Source: Alteribacter keqinensis (GTDB taxonomy: Bacteria; Bacillota; Bacilli; Bacillales; Salisediminibacteriaceae). From it: a DNA stretch of 64,000 nt. A program made the translations under genes and the position numbers. Under the pieces are notes generated by a model. It did not search any database. It worked only from the letters and a program-made list of their open reading frames with translations, and was not told the origin of the DNA. The first letter of the stretch is position 1. Each line of letters starts with the position of its first letter. This document shows positions 8,653-16,337 of this stretch, in pieces. The stretch is from the NCBI RefSeq assembly GCF_003710255.1, contig NZ_RHIB01000001.1:310001-374000 (forward strand). The letters are read 5' to 3'.

Positions 8653-9324
8653 ATGAGTGTAGTCGACCGCCACAAAGTAAGAGAGCTTATAGCAAGACGT
8701 GCAGAAAAAGAAATTCATGATGGTGACTATGTAAATTTAGGAATTGGAATGCCGACGATGGTAGCCAATTATATTACGGAAAACAAACAGGTGGTTCTTC
8801 AATCTGAGAACGGGCTTCTGGGAATAGGGCCCTATCCAACAGAGGAAGAACTTGATGCCGATCTGATTAATGCAGGTAAGGAAACCGTGACTGCTATCAA
8901 AGGAGCATCATACTTCAGCAGCGCAGAATCCTTTGCCATGATCCGCGGCGGGCATATTGATGTTGCGATTCTGGGAGCAATGGAAGTTGCTGAAAACGGT
9001 GATCTGGCAAATTGGATGATCCCGGGTAAAATGATCAAAGGGATGGGCGGAGCGATGGATCTTGTTCACGGAGCGAAGAAAGTAGTCGTGATCATGGAAC
9101 ACGTCAATCGTGCCGGAGAGCCTAAGATTCTAAAGGAGTGCGCCCTTCCTCTGACAGGAAAACAGGTTGTCAACCGAATTATTACAGACCGTGCAGTACT
9201 TGATGTGACGGAAGAAGGCCTTGTGTTAAAAGAGATTATTGGTGATTACTCAGTCGAGGATATTCAAAAAGCAACTGAACCTACTTTGATTATTGATGAT
9301 GAGCTAAAGAAACAGCATTCTTAA
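8653..9324 (+). CDS. scoB: 3-oxoacid CoA-transferase subunit B
   Basis: Subunit B (223 residues) forms the active enzyme with ScoA. It has [12 protein letters not shown], the [12 protein letters not shown] segment with the Glu that forms the CoA thioester intermediate in this family, and [20 protein letters not shown]. Its ATG lies 18 bases after the scoA stop and follows AGAGGAGG, so the two are co-transcribed. A strong hairpin terminator follows. Confidence 0.94.
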   Translation: MSVVDRHKVRELIARRAEKEIHDGDYVNLGIGMPTMVANYITENKQVVLQSENGLLGIGPYPTEEELDADLINAGKETVTAIKGASYFSSAESFAMIRGGHIDVAILGAMEVAENGDLANWMIPGKMIKGMGGAMDLVHGAKKVVVIMEHVNRAGEPKILKECALPLTGKQVVNRIITDRAVLDVTEEGLVLKEIIGDYSVEDIQKATEPTLIIDDELKKQHS

Positions 9325-9333
9325 AATGACAGG

Positions 9334-9359
9334 AAACCGGCTGAGGAGCCGGTTTTTCT
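9334..9359 (+). terminator. Rho-independent terminator after scoB
   Basis: The perfect 8-bp stem AACCGGCT/AGCCGGTT has a 4-base loop (GAGG) and continues into TTTTTCTT. Confidence 0.85.
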
Positions 9360-9400
9360 TTTGGCTGGGAAGTAAAAGTGACAGGACTGACAGGACTTCC

Positions 9401-9621
9401 AAGCGTAAAAAGGTGCCGGCTAAGTGTAAAAAAAGTGAGTCAAAGTGTGAAAAGGGGGGTCTAAAGTAAAAACCGAGCTAAACGTAAAAGATGCTGTCAA
9501 AGTGTAAAAACGGAGCCTTAAAGTGCAAAAAGGCAGTCGCTAAGTGTAAGAAACGCGAGTCTAAACGTAAAAACCCTCGGGCCATGCGAAAAATTCTCAG
9601 GCAATACGCGAAAAAATATCC
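9401..9621. repeat. Degenerate 21-bp tandem array (array 1, core AAGTGTAAAAA)
   Basis: Successive units begin at 9401, 9422, 9443, 9464, 9481, 9500, 9521, 9542, 9563, 9584 and 9604. Six are exactly 21 bp; three internal units are 17-20 bp. The conserved half is AAGYGTAAAAA and the other half varies. It begins about 40 bases after the scoB terminator. Because 21 is a multiple of three, the frames stay open and give a false heptad peptide rich in KCK. I see no gene in the array or in the spacer up to the SASP promoter. Confidence 0.75.
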
Positions 9622-9740
9622 AGCATGGGTAAAACAAACCCACGGACCAATGAGACCATTTATATCTCACCTATTTTGCAACATCATTTCTCCCCCTTTA
9701 AAACTCCGAAATTTATTCCTTAAATTGCTATCTTCCTTTA

Positions 9741-9770
9741 CACATAGACATTGTTTTTTAAACCAAACTA
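9741..9770 (+). promoter_or_regulatory. Possible sigma-G promoter of the SASP gene
   Basis: The -10 CAAACTA at 9764 is one base away from the sigma-G consensus CATACTA. CACATA at 9741, 17 bases upstream, is a weak match to the -35 TGNATA. Family knowledge says alpha/beta SASP genes are expressed in the forespore under sigma-G. Confidence 0.4.
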
Positions 9771-9793
9771 TGTGTACAGAGGAGGTGAGAAAC

Positions 9794-9982
9794 ATGGCAA
9801 ACCAAAACCAACTTGTTGTACCTGGTGTACAACAAGCCCTTGACCAAATGAAGTACGAAATCGCTCAGGAATTCGGTGTAGAACTTGGCCCGGATTCTAC
9901 TGCACGCTCTAACGGATCTGTAGGTGGAGAGATCACTAAGCGTCTGGTACAACAAGCTGAACAGCAATTCGGACAGCGCTAA
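9794..9982 (+). CDS. Small acid-soluble spore protein, alpha/beta type
   Basis: This 62-residue protein saturates spore DNA and protects it against UV and chemical damage, then is degraded at germination. The hallmark segments are present: [22 protein letters not shown], which contains the germination protease (GPR) cleavage site, and [14 protein letters not shown] near the C-terminus. The ATG at 9794 follows GAGGAGGTGAG. The longer upstream frame is made by the 21-bp array and is not coding. In B. subtilis sspB lies next to yheE-yheD, and here the SASP gene is likewise in the yhe neighbourhood. Confidence 0.96.
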   Translation: MANQNQLVVPGVQQALDQMKYEIAQEFGVELGPDSTARSNGSVGGEITKRLVQQAEQQFGQR

Positions 9983-10006
9983 TCAATAACTGAATAACAT
10001 GGCTGT

Positions 10007-10036
10007 AAAGGGGAAGGGAAACCTTTCCCTTTTTAA
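10007..10036 (+). terminator. Rho-independent terminator after the SASP gene
   Basis: AAAGGGGAAGG pairs with CCTTTCCCTTT around GAAA (one bulge), followed by a T-run. Confidence 0.7.
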
Positions 10037-10051
10037 TGTCAGGAGGCTGCT

Positions 10052-10330
10052 ATGAGAGGATCATGCCCTGTCTGTAATGGTTTCAGAGTAATCGGGAAAA
10101 ACTGTACACAGTGTGGTAAAAAAGCAAAGGATTTCGGTAAATATACCGATTACTTTGATAACTACAGTGCTTATGAAGAAATCGATACAGTAAAACTCAC
10201 AGACAATATTAAAAACGATCAATCAGAAGGGTTATGCCCTCATTTGTATTACTGCGAAAACTGTCACAAAGAAAGTATTGTATTAATTGAGGAAGTGGCA
10301 GAAAAAGAGACGCCACTCTTTTTTGATTAA
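10052..10330 (+). CDS. Small zinc-ribbon-like protein of unknown function
   Basis: This 92-residue protein begins at an ATG after AGGAGG. It has cysteine pairs C5-P-V-C8 and C18-T-Q-C21, like a zinc ribbon, and a second cluster C62-x5-C68-x2-C71 with His64 and His72 nearby. The middle part is rich in Asp, Tyr and Lys. There is no signal peptide or membrane segment, so it is probably cytoplasmic. I do not recognise the family and assign no function. It is a single gene between the SASP terminator and a convergent terminator whose stem contains its own last codons. Confidence 0.75.
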   Translation: MRGSCPVCNGFRVIGKNCTQCGKKAKDFGKYTDYFDNYSAYEEIDTVKLTDNIKNDQSEGLCPHLYYCENCHKESIVLIEEVAEKETPLFFD

Positions 10331-10345
10331 AAGAGTGGCGTCTTA
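10307..10345. terminator. Bidirectional terminator between the zinc-ribbon gene and msmX
   Basis: GACGCCACTCTTTT and AAAAGAGTGGCGTC form a perfect 14-bp stem that overlaps the end of the plus-strand gene. On the minus strand it is followed by TCTTTTTCTG, so it can also end msmX transcription. Confidence 0.8.
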
Positions 10346-10365
10346 TAAAAGGGGGGGTTACACAA

Positions 10366-11457
10366 TTATCGCAGGCGCAGTTCTGTTTCAGGATCGAAGA
10401 AATGCGCTTTGTTCATATCTAAAGCAAGTTTAATGTCCTGTCCGCTTGCTACATCCGTACGGCTGTCAACACGGGCAATGAATTCCTGTTCGCCGATTTT
10501 AGAGTAAAGGAAAGTCTCGGCACCCATCAGTTCTGCTACATCAATTTTAGCCTCAAGCTGCGTTTCCTTTGACGACTCAAGGAATACAGGCTCATCATGG
10601 ATATCTTCAGGACGGATCCCAAGAGTGATTTCTTTATTGTTGTAGCTCTCAACAAGTTTTAATTTACCTGCCGGAACTTTAACTTTCATATTATCGATGT
10701 GTACATATCCGTCAACAAGCTTACCAGAAAGGAAGTTCATTGAAGGGGACCCGATAAAGCCGCCGACAAAGACGTTCTCAGGATAGTCATAAATGTCTTT
10801 CGGCCGGCCGACCTGCTGAATTAATCCGTCTTTCATTACGACGATACGAGTAGCCATTGTCATGGCTTCTGTCTGATCGTGCGTTACATAAATCGTAGTC
10901 GTCTGAAGACGCTGGTGAAGTTTTGTAATTTCAGCACGCATCTGAACACGGAGTTTCGCATCAAGGTTGGATAAAGGCTCATCCATTAAGAATACTTTAG
11001 GGTCACGTACGATAGCACGTCCAAGTGCTACACGCTGACGCTGACCACCGGACATGGCTTTCGGCTTACGGTCAAGCATTTCTGTTAGACCAAGAATTTT
11101 TGCAGCGTCACGCACGCGGCGGTCAATTTCATCTTTCTTAAACTTGCGCAGTTTAAGTCCGAATGCCATGTTTTCATATACGTTCATGTGCGGGTAAAGT
11201 GCGTAGTTTTGGAATACCATCGCAATATCACGATCTTTAGGCGCCACATCGTTTACAAGCTCTTCTCCAATGTGAAGCTCGCCTTTTGAGATATCCTCAA
11301 GACCAGCTACCATTCTTAAGGTTGTAGACTTACCACAACCAGAAGGACCAACGAAAACAATAAATTCTTTATCCTTGATTTCAAGATTGAAATCCGTAAC
11401 GGCTTGTACATCGCCATCATAAATTTTGTATAAACTCTTAAAACTAATATCTGCCAT
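10366..11457 (-). CDS. msmX: Sugar ABC transporter ATP-binding protein (MsmX/UgpC type)
   Basis: This 363-residue ATPase energises carbohydrate ABC importers. It has Walker A GPSGCGKSTT, Q-loop VFQNYALYP, signature SGGQRQRVALGRA, Walker B VFLMDEPLSNLDA, the switch His in YVTHDQTEAMTM, and a C-terminal regulatory domain (LGIRPEDIHDE). No permease or binding-protein gene is next to it, which fits the known role of MsmX as a shared ATPase for several importers. The ATG at 11457 follows GGAGGGTG; the GTG three codons upstream lies within that ribosome site. A promoter and two CRE-like sites precede it. Confidence 0.93.
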   Translation of the reverse strand: MADISFKSLYKIYDGDVQAVTDFNLEIKDKEFIVFVGPSGCGKSTTLRMVAGLEDISKGELHIGEELVNDVAPKDRDIAMVFQNYALYPHMNVYENMAFGLKLRKFKKDEIDRRVRDAAKILGLTEMLDRKPKAMSGGQRQRVALGRAIVRDPKVFLMDEPLSNLDAKLRVQMRAEITKLHQRLQTTTIYVTHDQTEAMTMATRIVVMKDGLIQQVGRPKDIYDYPENVFVGGFIGSPSMNFLSGKLVDGYVHIDNMKVKVPAGKLKLVESYNNKEITLGIRPEDIHDEPVFLESSKETQLEAKIDVAELMGAETFLYSKIGEQEFIARVDSRTDVASGQDIKLALDMNKAHFFDPETELRLR

Positions 11458-11484
11458 AGGTAACACCCTCCACTAAGTAGTATG

Positions 11485-11499
11485 TAAAAGCGCTTTCTT
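11485..11499 (-). promoter_or_regulatory. Second CRE-like palindrome in the msmX leader
   Basis: The palindrome AAAGCGCTTT lies in the transcribed leader about 30 bases before the msmX start codon. It matches the core of many CRE sites (TGAAAGCGCTTTCA) but the outer TG/CA are not conserved. A roadblock role is possible. Confidence 0.4.
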
Positions 11500-11538
11500 C
11501 TGTAAGTACAGTGTACCTTTTTTGCATGAGAAGTAGCT

Positions 11539-11568
11539 ATTGTAAACGTGCACAAAACTTTTCGGCAA
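11539..11568 (-). promoter_or_regulatory. Probable sigma-A promoter of msmX
   Basis: On the minus strand, -35 TTGCCG and -10 TACAAT are separated by 18 bases. Transcription would start near 11532, about 75 bases before the msmX start codon. Confidence 0.5.
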
Positions 11569-11580
11569 TTTTGTGCAAGG

Positions 11581-11595
11581 TGCAAACGTTTTCAT
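11581..11595 (-). promoter_or_regulatory. CcpA site (CRE) upstream of the msmX promoter
   Basis: ATGAAAACGTTTGCA on the minus strand matches the consensus WTGNAANCGNWNNCW at every position. Its centre is about 56 bases upstream of the inferred start, a position that could permit activation rather than blocking (inference). Confidence 0.6.
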
Positions 11596-11624
11596 GTTGT
11601 TGTACCTGGCTTATACAGGCAGCC

Positions 11625-11668
11625 TGAAAAACAACCTTCCCGGAAAAAGGGGAAGGCTGTTTTGGTTA
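11625..11668 (-). terminator. Terminator downstream of the PucR-type regulator
   Basis: AAAACAACCTTCCC pairs imperfectly with GGGGAAGGCTGTTTT. On the minus strand the stem runs into GTTTTTC. It separates the regulator from msmX. Confidence 0.65.
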
Positions 11669-11674
11669 ATTGAG

Positions 11675-11758
11675 AAGTGGTTTTAACAGGTTAAAAATGG
11701 CTTTAAACAGGTTAGATATTAGTTTAAACAACTTAGTTCTGCCTTTACTTAGATGCAT
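11675..11758. repeat. Degenerate 21-bp tandem array (array 2, core TTTAAACAGGTTA)
   Basis: Four units begin at 11675, 11696, 11717 and 11738, each 21 bp. They share TTTWAACARSTTA, which is best kept in the first three. The array fills the space between the stop codon of the minus-strand regulator and its terminator, so it would form that mRNA's 3' untranslated region. Confidence 0.65.
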
Positions 11759-12660
11759 CACCGGTCATGGTTAGCCTTTTTGGAGTTCTGGACAAGAAGC
11801 ATTAGATACACAGCAACAGCATTAGGAAACTGCTTAATATCCAATGAGGTTTTTTCTATGAATTTTTCAACTCTGTATTGCAGCGTATTCCGGTGAACAA
11901 ACATTTTTTTTGCGGCCATTGATGTATTCAGGTTGCATTCCAGATATGTTTTTACCGATTGCTGTAATTCACGGTCATTTTGAACAGGCTTTAAAAGCTC
12001 CCGAAACGTCGAGACCACATCGTGCTCAAGGTTGCTCAGAAGCCAGTGTGAAAGTGCCTCCTGCTCATGAAAGATCGTCTGAGAAGGAGAGTAGTTTCTG
12101 GCTGCCTTAAACATTTCCATTTCCAGTTTAAACCGATCTCTTACAGAGGCCGCAGATGTGTGTGGAGAACCGACTAAAAATGAAAGCTGGACATAAAAAT
12201 CACTTGTTAATGCTGATACTGCGCTGTCATCAAGCTGTTCGTCATCAAATTCTTCGTCCAGGCGCTGGATCACCACACCTTCTCCCGGACTTGGCCAAAG
12301 GAGGGTTTCGATCGAAGAAAACAGACTGTTTACAGCTTCAGTAAATCCTTCGATATCCGTCAATGAGCCTTTAACGTGAAAATGGATAAAACGCACGGGG
12401 GTAAAGATATCTTTATCTGGTAATTGATTATGTAATAACAGCTGTGTCCACATCCTGTAAGATGCTGAGACGGGCTGATTTAATTCCGGTTCAACCTGAT
12501 CAAAAAGGGTACTCAGTAATGACTTTTCCTCTTTGGTAAGCCGGGTATTGTTAAAGTAAAGTTTTTCTCCTTGGTCATTTTGGATAATAAACAGGGATTC
12601 CTCTGTATTTCCTGGAGAAGTGAGAGCATGGGCGTATTTTTCTCGGAGTTTTTCAAACAT
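11758..12660 (-). CDS. PucR-type helix-turn-helix regulator
   Basis: A 300-residue protein. Its C-terminal 60 residues match the PucR/CdaR-type helix-turn-helix: SMAAKKMFVHRNTLQYRVEKF followed by VAVYLMLLV. The N-terminal 230 residues have no domain I recognise; they are acidic and predicted soluble. Proteins of this class usually regulate neighbouring catabolic or transport genes, so msmX, the next gene in the same direction, is a possible target, but a terminator lies between them. The ATG at 12660 is preceded by only a weak purine stretch (GGAAAGGAATC) on the minus strand. Confidence 0.8.
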   Translation of the reverse strand: MFEKLREKYAHALTSPGNTEESLFIIQNDQGEKLYFNNTRLTKEEKSLLSTLFDQVEPELNQPVSASYRMWTQLLLHNQLPDKDIFTPVRFIHFHVKGSLTDIEGFTEAVNSLFSSIETLLWPSPGEGVVIQRLDEEFDDEQLDDSAVSALTSDFYVQLSFLVGSPHTSAASVRDRFKLEMEMFKAARNYSPSQTIFHEQEALSHWLLSNLEHDVVSTFRELLKPVQNDRELQQSVKTYLECNLNTSMAAKKMFVHRNTLQYRVEKFIEKTSLDIKQFPNAVAVYLMLLVQNSKKANHDR

Positions 12661-12704
12661 AACAGATTCCTTTCCGGGGGGATGCCGGGGCCGCTACATA
12701 AAGA

Positions 12705-12746
12705 AGGTTTTTCAATAAGGGTTGTGAAACCTGAATTGAAAAACCT
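12705..12746 (-). terminator. Inverted repeat after the 61-codon gene, probable terminator
   Basis: AGGTTTTTCAAT and ATTGAAAAACCT form a perfect 12-bp stem, with a short inner GGTT/AACC pairing. It lies 19 bases after the stop of the minus-strand gene at 12765. The T-tract after it is short, so the call is tentative. Confidence 0.5.
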
Positions 12747-12764
12747 CTACTTTGGTGTCGGACC

Positions 12765-12950
12765 TTATCTTTTTTCCGGCTTACCTGCTTCGTGCGGCCG
12801 CTCTTCGTCATGAAGATCGAGAGATTCATCAATTTGCCTTTTTCCGTATGCCAAATGATCTCTCCCGCCGGCCAAGCCTTCGCTGGTCATGCGGTCCACG
12901 TCCAGATATGTTTCAGCCCGTCCTTGATTTTCAAGATCTTTTCGTTCCAT
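12765..12950 (-). CDS. Small hydrophilic protein of unknown function
   Basis: This 61-residue, highly charged protein (MERKDLENQG.., ending GKPEKR) has no membrane segment and no cysteine. The start is supported by a near-ideal ribosome site, AAAGGAGG, 8 bases before the ATG. The central VDRMTSEGLAGG and DESLDL stretches look like a conserved small spore-former protein, but I cannot name the family. It lies in the yhe region next to yheE, so a sporulation role is possible but unproven. Confidence 0.65.
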   Translation of the reverse strand: MERKDLENQGRAETYLDVDRMTSEGLAGGRDHLAYGKRQIDESLDLHDEERPHEAGKPEKR

Positions 12951-12973
12951 ATATGTCCCTCCTTTTTACCTGT

Positions 12974-13157
12974 GAAGGCACTGAAAAAGTTCGGTCTTTA
13001 ACTTTTTACAGTGCCTTCTAAGCAATGAGCGGAACGGTTGCATGTTTTAAAAGCCTGTTATGATTGGGTTTCTCGTAACAGGCGAGCAACCGAATGGAGC
13101 CATTGCAACTTAAATAAAAGGCACTGAAAAAGTTGGTTTTTACTTTTTTAGTGGCTT
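12974..13157 (+). repeat. 183-bp structured repeat, copy 2 (three hairpins)
   Basis: This is the second copy of the element at 4331-4513, with about 20 differences and one inserted base. All three hairpins are kept. In hairpin 2 the inner stem reads CCTGTTATGATT / TCTCGTAACAGG: one of the changes (C to T) is preserved by G-U pairing, while the loop end opens by two pairs. The outer stem is GCAATG/CATTGC, a G-C pair where copy 1 has G-T. It lies between the 61-codon gene and yheE. Confidence 0.8.
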
Positions 13158-13198
13158 AACCCGTAGTATGAGGGTAAATGAAGAGAAACATGCAGTCA

Positions 13199-13423
13199 TT
13201 AATGCTCTTCATATACATGGTAAAGCATCAGGTCGTGAACACAGTCTTCAAGGAATTTCTGTTCCTTTTCCTCCATGTCCCCGGCTCCCTGATGATACCA
13301 GGTAATACTGCCATCTTTAAAATACTTGCCTTTGTATTTATTTTGTTTGTAGTAAAAATCAAAATCCCATTCCTGGTTAATCATATTGTTTTTGATTTCA
13401 CGGTAGTGAAAATGAGAAAGCAT
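13199..13423 (-). CDS. yheE: YheE family small protein
   Basis: This 74-residue protein matches the short YheE family (DUF5342): MLSHFHYREI at the N-terminus, an aromatic-rich FYYKQNKYKGKYF core, DGSITWYHQ and the C-terminal LMLYHVYEE. Its function is unknown. In B. subtilis yheE lies beside sspB and yheD, and the same neighbours are present here. The ATG follows AAAGGACGGGA. Confidence 0.8.
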   Translation of the reverse strand: MLSHFHYREIKNNMINQEWDFDFYYKQNKYKGKYFKDGSITWYHQGAGDMEEKEQKFLEDCVHDLMLYHVYEEH

Positions 13424-13477
13424 GAGATTCCCGTCCTTTTCATATTGGCTGTGTTAAAGATCATTGTTGATTTATTA

Positions 13478-13745
13478 AAGCTGTTTTCGTAAGGATTGTT
13501 GCTATTTTAGTCACTCAAAGAAACATTGCAAATACGGTTGAAGCTTACGTGCCCTTCGCTTTCCCTGGTGGTGCCGGCAAGCCTGTCGAACCTGCTTTTT
13601 CCTCTTCTGGTAAAGCTTTGCAGTGTATGCGCCGAAGCATAACTGGCAGGGGAAGAAGCAGGGATACTTCATATGCAAGGAAGCACTTCCGCGGAAAGGG
13701 AGTGCAGTAAGCGTAAATCAACATCTGAGTTTAACAGAGCTTTTA
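13478..13745 (+). repeat. Copy of the long palindromic interspersed repeat
   Basis: The left end, AAGCTGTTTTCGTAAGGATT, then GTTGCTATTTT, is nearly identical to the left end of the copy at 42926. Inside are CGTGCCCTTCGCTTTCC, GGTGGTGCCGGCAAGCC and, near the right end, TTCCGCGGAAAGGGAGTG. The element fills most of the 374-base spacer between yheE and the YheCD cluster; no gene is credible here. Confidence 0.6.
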
Positions 13746-13797
13746 AGGTAAAAATTCTGAGTTTTCTTTCCCATTTTAACATACAGTTGCACAGTCA

Positions 13798-14973
13798 TCA
13801 CAGTGGTTGGGAAAAACGGGTCAGCTCGTGGAAAATTCGGACCAGATTTTCTGCACCTGCCTTCTGAATAGAGGGCTCGTCAAAAACCATCGGCTTGCTG
13901 TTAATATCAAAAACGTAAAGCTGCCCCGCTGTGCTGCACCCAATATCCATCGAAACCTCAAAAAAGGAATCGGGGAGGAGAGAAGCGGTATGTTTTGCAA
14001 GGTTTTGAACAGGCTGCGTGTCAATCTCCATTTCAACGGGATCGAGAAGACTGCCCCCGTACAAAGAATGGGTCGTATAACGGTTGTCCCCTGCTGCCCG
14101 GATTCCTGCACCTGAACACTCCCAGATGTTCTTTATTTTATGGAGTAGAACCCTGAAATCATAAGGGCGGCCATTCCAGTGTGTCAGATCAATTTGCTCC
14201 TGAAGAAGAAGGGTCCGTTTTATTAATAATGGCCGGAGTAATTTCCAGACAGACTCGATAGAGAGGGGAGGCGTGATTTTTGTCTGTGCAGATAAAAGAT
14301 ATGAATGTTCGTTTTCAGCCGCTAAACGGTATATTCCTTCTCCTTTAGACCCGCTGCTGTCTTTAATCAAAGATTGCGGGTGGCGGTTAACCCAGTTGAT
14401 CAATTGTTTAAACGACGAGAGTTCTTCGGTATCGGGAAGTGAATGAGCAAGCTCTTTATCTGCTGAAAGAAGACGCCAGATTCTTTTTTTAGAGAGAAAT
14501 CCCGGATTGAGGAATGGAATATTGTCCCTGGCTGCTGCTTCTTTTACACGTAAAAAGGATTCCAGCTTTTCTTGTTTCCGGTAGGGGATTCGGTTATAAA
14601 TGACATCGGGTTTACCTACTGGTGCTTGAACCCATTGCCGGTTATGGGGATCGAAAATAAACCCTGTCATCTGAAAATCGTTTCCAATACAGGACATCGG
14701 CACAATAGCAAGGACCCCGCCGGCTTTTTGAAGAGATGCGTGAATGGAAAAATAAAGCCTTTCATCTCCTGTGAAAGGCTTTACTCGATGTGATTGAGTG
14801 AGTACGGCAACGAGAGGACCGGCTTTGACACCATCAGAACTCACCTTCACAGAAAAGGACAACAAGTTCCCCAGACTGCCCACAGAGGACAGAGGCATGT
14901 CGCCAAAGTGTAATCCTTTTAAGAGGGGATCCCCTGACCATTTTTTTCTCTCGGTATCAAAAAAGATCATCAT
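13798..14973 (-). CDS. YheC/YheD family ATP-grasp protein (fourth of four)
   Basis: This 391-residue protein has the YheCD-type ATP-grasp fold associated with the spore coat in B. subtilis. Visible elements are DVIYNRIPYRK, the glycine-rich loop SSGSKGEGIYRL, the basic-aromatic WNGRPYDFRVLLHK, and the metal-binding end FDINSKPMVFDEP. The usual KP before the loop is KD here. It is the last gene of the cluster and its ATG overlaps the upstream stop codon (ATGA). I infer a sporulation-specific ligase-like or coat-associated role; the substrate is unknown for the family. Confidence 0.88.
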   Translation of the reverse strand: MMIFFDTERKKWSGDPLLKGLHFGDMPLSSVGSLGNLLSFSVKVSSDGVKAGPLVAVLTQSHRVKPFTGDERLYFSIHASLQKAGGVLAIVPMSCIGNDFQMTGFIFDPHNRQWVQAPVGKPDVIYNRIPYRKQEKLESFLRVKEAAARDNIPFLNPGFLSKKRIWRLLSADKELAHSLPDTEELSSFKQLINWVNRHPQSLIKDSSGSKGEGIYRLAAENEHSYLLSAQTKITPPLSIESVWKLLRPLLIKRTLLLQEQIDLTHWNGRPYDFRVLLHKIKNIWECSGAGIRAAGDNRYTTHSLYGGSLLDPVEMEIDTQPVQNLAKHTASLLPDSFFEVSMDIGCSTAGQLYVFDINSKPMVFDEPSIQKAGAENLVRIFHELTRFSQPL

Positions 14974-16337
14974 CTGATATATACCGGTGAGCTGCGCATC
15001 AATTGATCGAACAGGTAAATCCCGAACTGAAAGGGGAGATGCCTTGTGAGTGCTTCTTCTTTTTTCAGTCGGGGGTGACTGAAGATGGACCGTCCCGGTT
15101 TAGAGTTGGCTTCAAACATCCAGATTTTCTCGTTTTTGTCTACACCGAAGTCAAAGCCGATTTCACCGATACACCCTTCAATCTGCTCATCGATTGATTC
15201 ACTTAAAACAATGGCTGCTTTCTTAAGGTCAAGATACACCTTTTCTGACAAGACAAAGTCTTCTTTTAACTCACTTAACGATTTGATCTGGCCGCCGCTG
15301 TTCACATGGGTGGTCACGCTTCCGATTCCAGCTACCTTTGCAGCGAATGCACTTACCTGCCAGATTCCCTGGGCATTCTTGTTCGTATGAATTCTAAAGT
15401 CAATCGGTTTGTGCTGATAACTGAGCAAATCGATTCCTTTTTGAACGACCATCTGGGAGAGGCCGGCGGGAAACTGCTTTTTCACGAGACGCTGGAGAGA
15501 GCTGTATCTTCTCAGCCGGTTTCTTTCCCGGTCTCTGAACCGGCAGTAAAACATGTTCTCTTCCGGTACATAGATAATTTGATGGATGCCTATACCGAGG
15601 CTTCCGTTTGCCGGCTTTATATAAATTTGTTTGTGTTCTTTTAAATATTCGAGCAGGGTCTGAACATCAGGTGATAATGTGCTCTCAGGAAGGTAATGAT
15701 CTACTCTGGAATCGGTAAGTGCCTTATGAATCAGCCATTTGTCAAAGAAGCCCGGATTAAACCAGGGAATAGCATATTCATTCTGCAGCCGCTCCCGCAC
15801 CTGGGCATAACCGGGGTGTGACTCTGTTTTCCGATTTGGAATCCGGTCATAAACCACGTTTGGAAGAGGTGTGATGATTTTCTCCCATCCTTTTTCATTC
15901 CAGAAGAACCCTTCTACAAGCCCCTCCTCCCATTTAATGTGTGATGCTCCAAACAAAAAGCAGCTCACACCGAGTTTCTTGGCGGCGGTGATGTATTTTG
16001 CAAATAAAAAGGAGCGTTCCCCGACAGGGCGGAGCAGGGACTGGGTAAATCCTGCTGTATAAATGCCAATATGAGGTCCGATTGCAATCGTGTGTTCATC
16101 GAAGTGAACACCGTAAGGGCCTGTATGGGGAAGGTAAAGCTCATCCTTCAAATCCTGACTGATAACCCAGTCTTCTGCTGCACTTTCCCTGATCTTTACA
16201 TGGCGTTCTTTTGTTCCGAACAAAAACGTTACAAAAGCCCCGTCGTAAAAAGAGGTTTGCTTAAGAAATGAATGAGGAACGTACACAGTTTCCGTCTGGT
16301 GCGGTGATATGATCCACTCGGAAATGATGTTAGTCAT
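14970..16337 (-). CDS. YheC/YheD family ATP-grasp protein (third of four)
   Basis: A 455-residue paralogue. It has an N-terminal domain of about 190 residues, then VVYDRIPNRKTE, YIKPANGSLGIGIHQI (ATP loop), KPIDFRIHTNKN and the metal-binding FGVDKNEKIWMFEANSKPGRS. Bases 16330-16337 overlap the preceding paralogue, and its stop overlaps the next start by four bases. It therefore looks translationally coupled. The ATG at 16337 is preceded by AAGGGG at a rather long distance (13 bases). Confidence 0.88.
   Translation of the reverse strand: MTNIISEWIISPHQTETVYVPHSFLKQTSFYDGAFVTFLFGTKERHVKIRESAAEDWVISQDLKDELYLPHTGPYGVHFDEHTIAIGPHIGIYTAGFTQSLLRPVGERSFLFAKYITAAKKLGVSCFLFGASHIKWEEGLVEGFFWNEKGWEKIITPLPNVVYDRIPNRKTESHPGYAQVRERLQNEYAIPWFNPGFFDKWLIHKALTDSRVDHYLPESTLSPDVQTLLEYLKEHKQIYIKPANGSLGIGIHQIIYVPEENMFYCRFRDRERNRLRRYSSLQRLVKKQFPAGLSQMVVQKGIDLLSYQHKPIDFRIHTNKNAQGIWQVSAFAAKVAGIGSVTTHVNSGGQIKSLSELKEDFVLSEKVYLDLKKAAIVLSESIDEQIEGCIGEIGFDFGVDKNEKIWMFEANSKPGRSIFSHPRLKKEEALTRHLPFQFGIYLFDQLMRSSPVYIR

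Noticed and set aside
9401-9621. CRISPR array
   Set aside because: Units are 17-21 bp with no constant repeat separated by unique spacers of fixed length, and there are no cas genes in the window.
9491-9793. Open frame with KCK heptads running into the SASP gene
   Set aside because: It is produced by the 21-bp array (seven codons per unit). The SASP start at 9794 has a perfect ribosome site and the family N-terminus.
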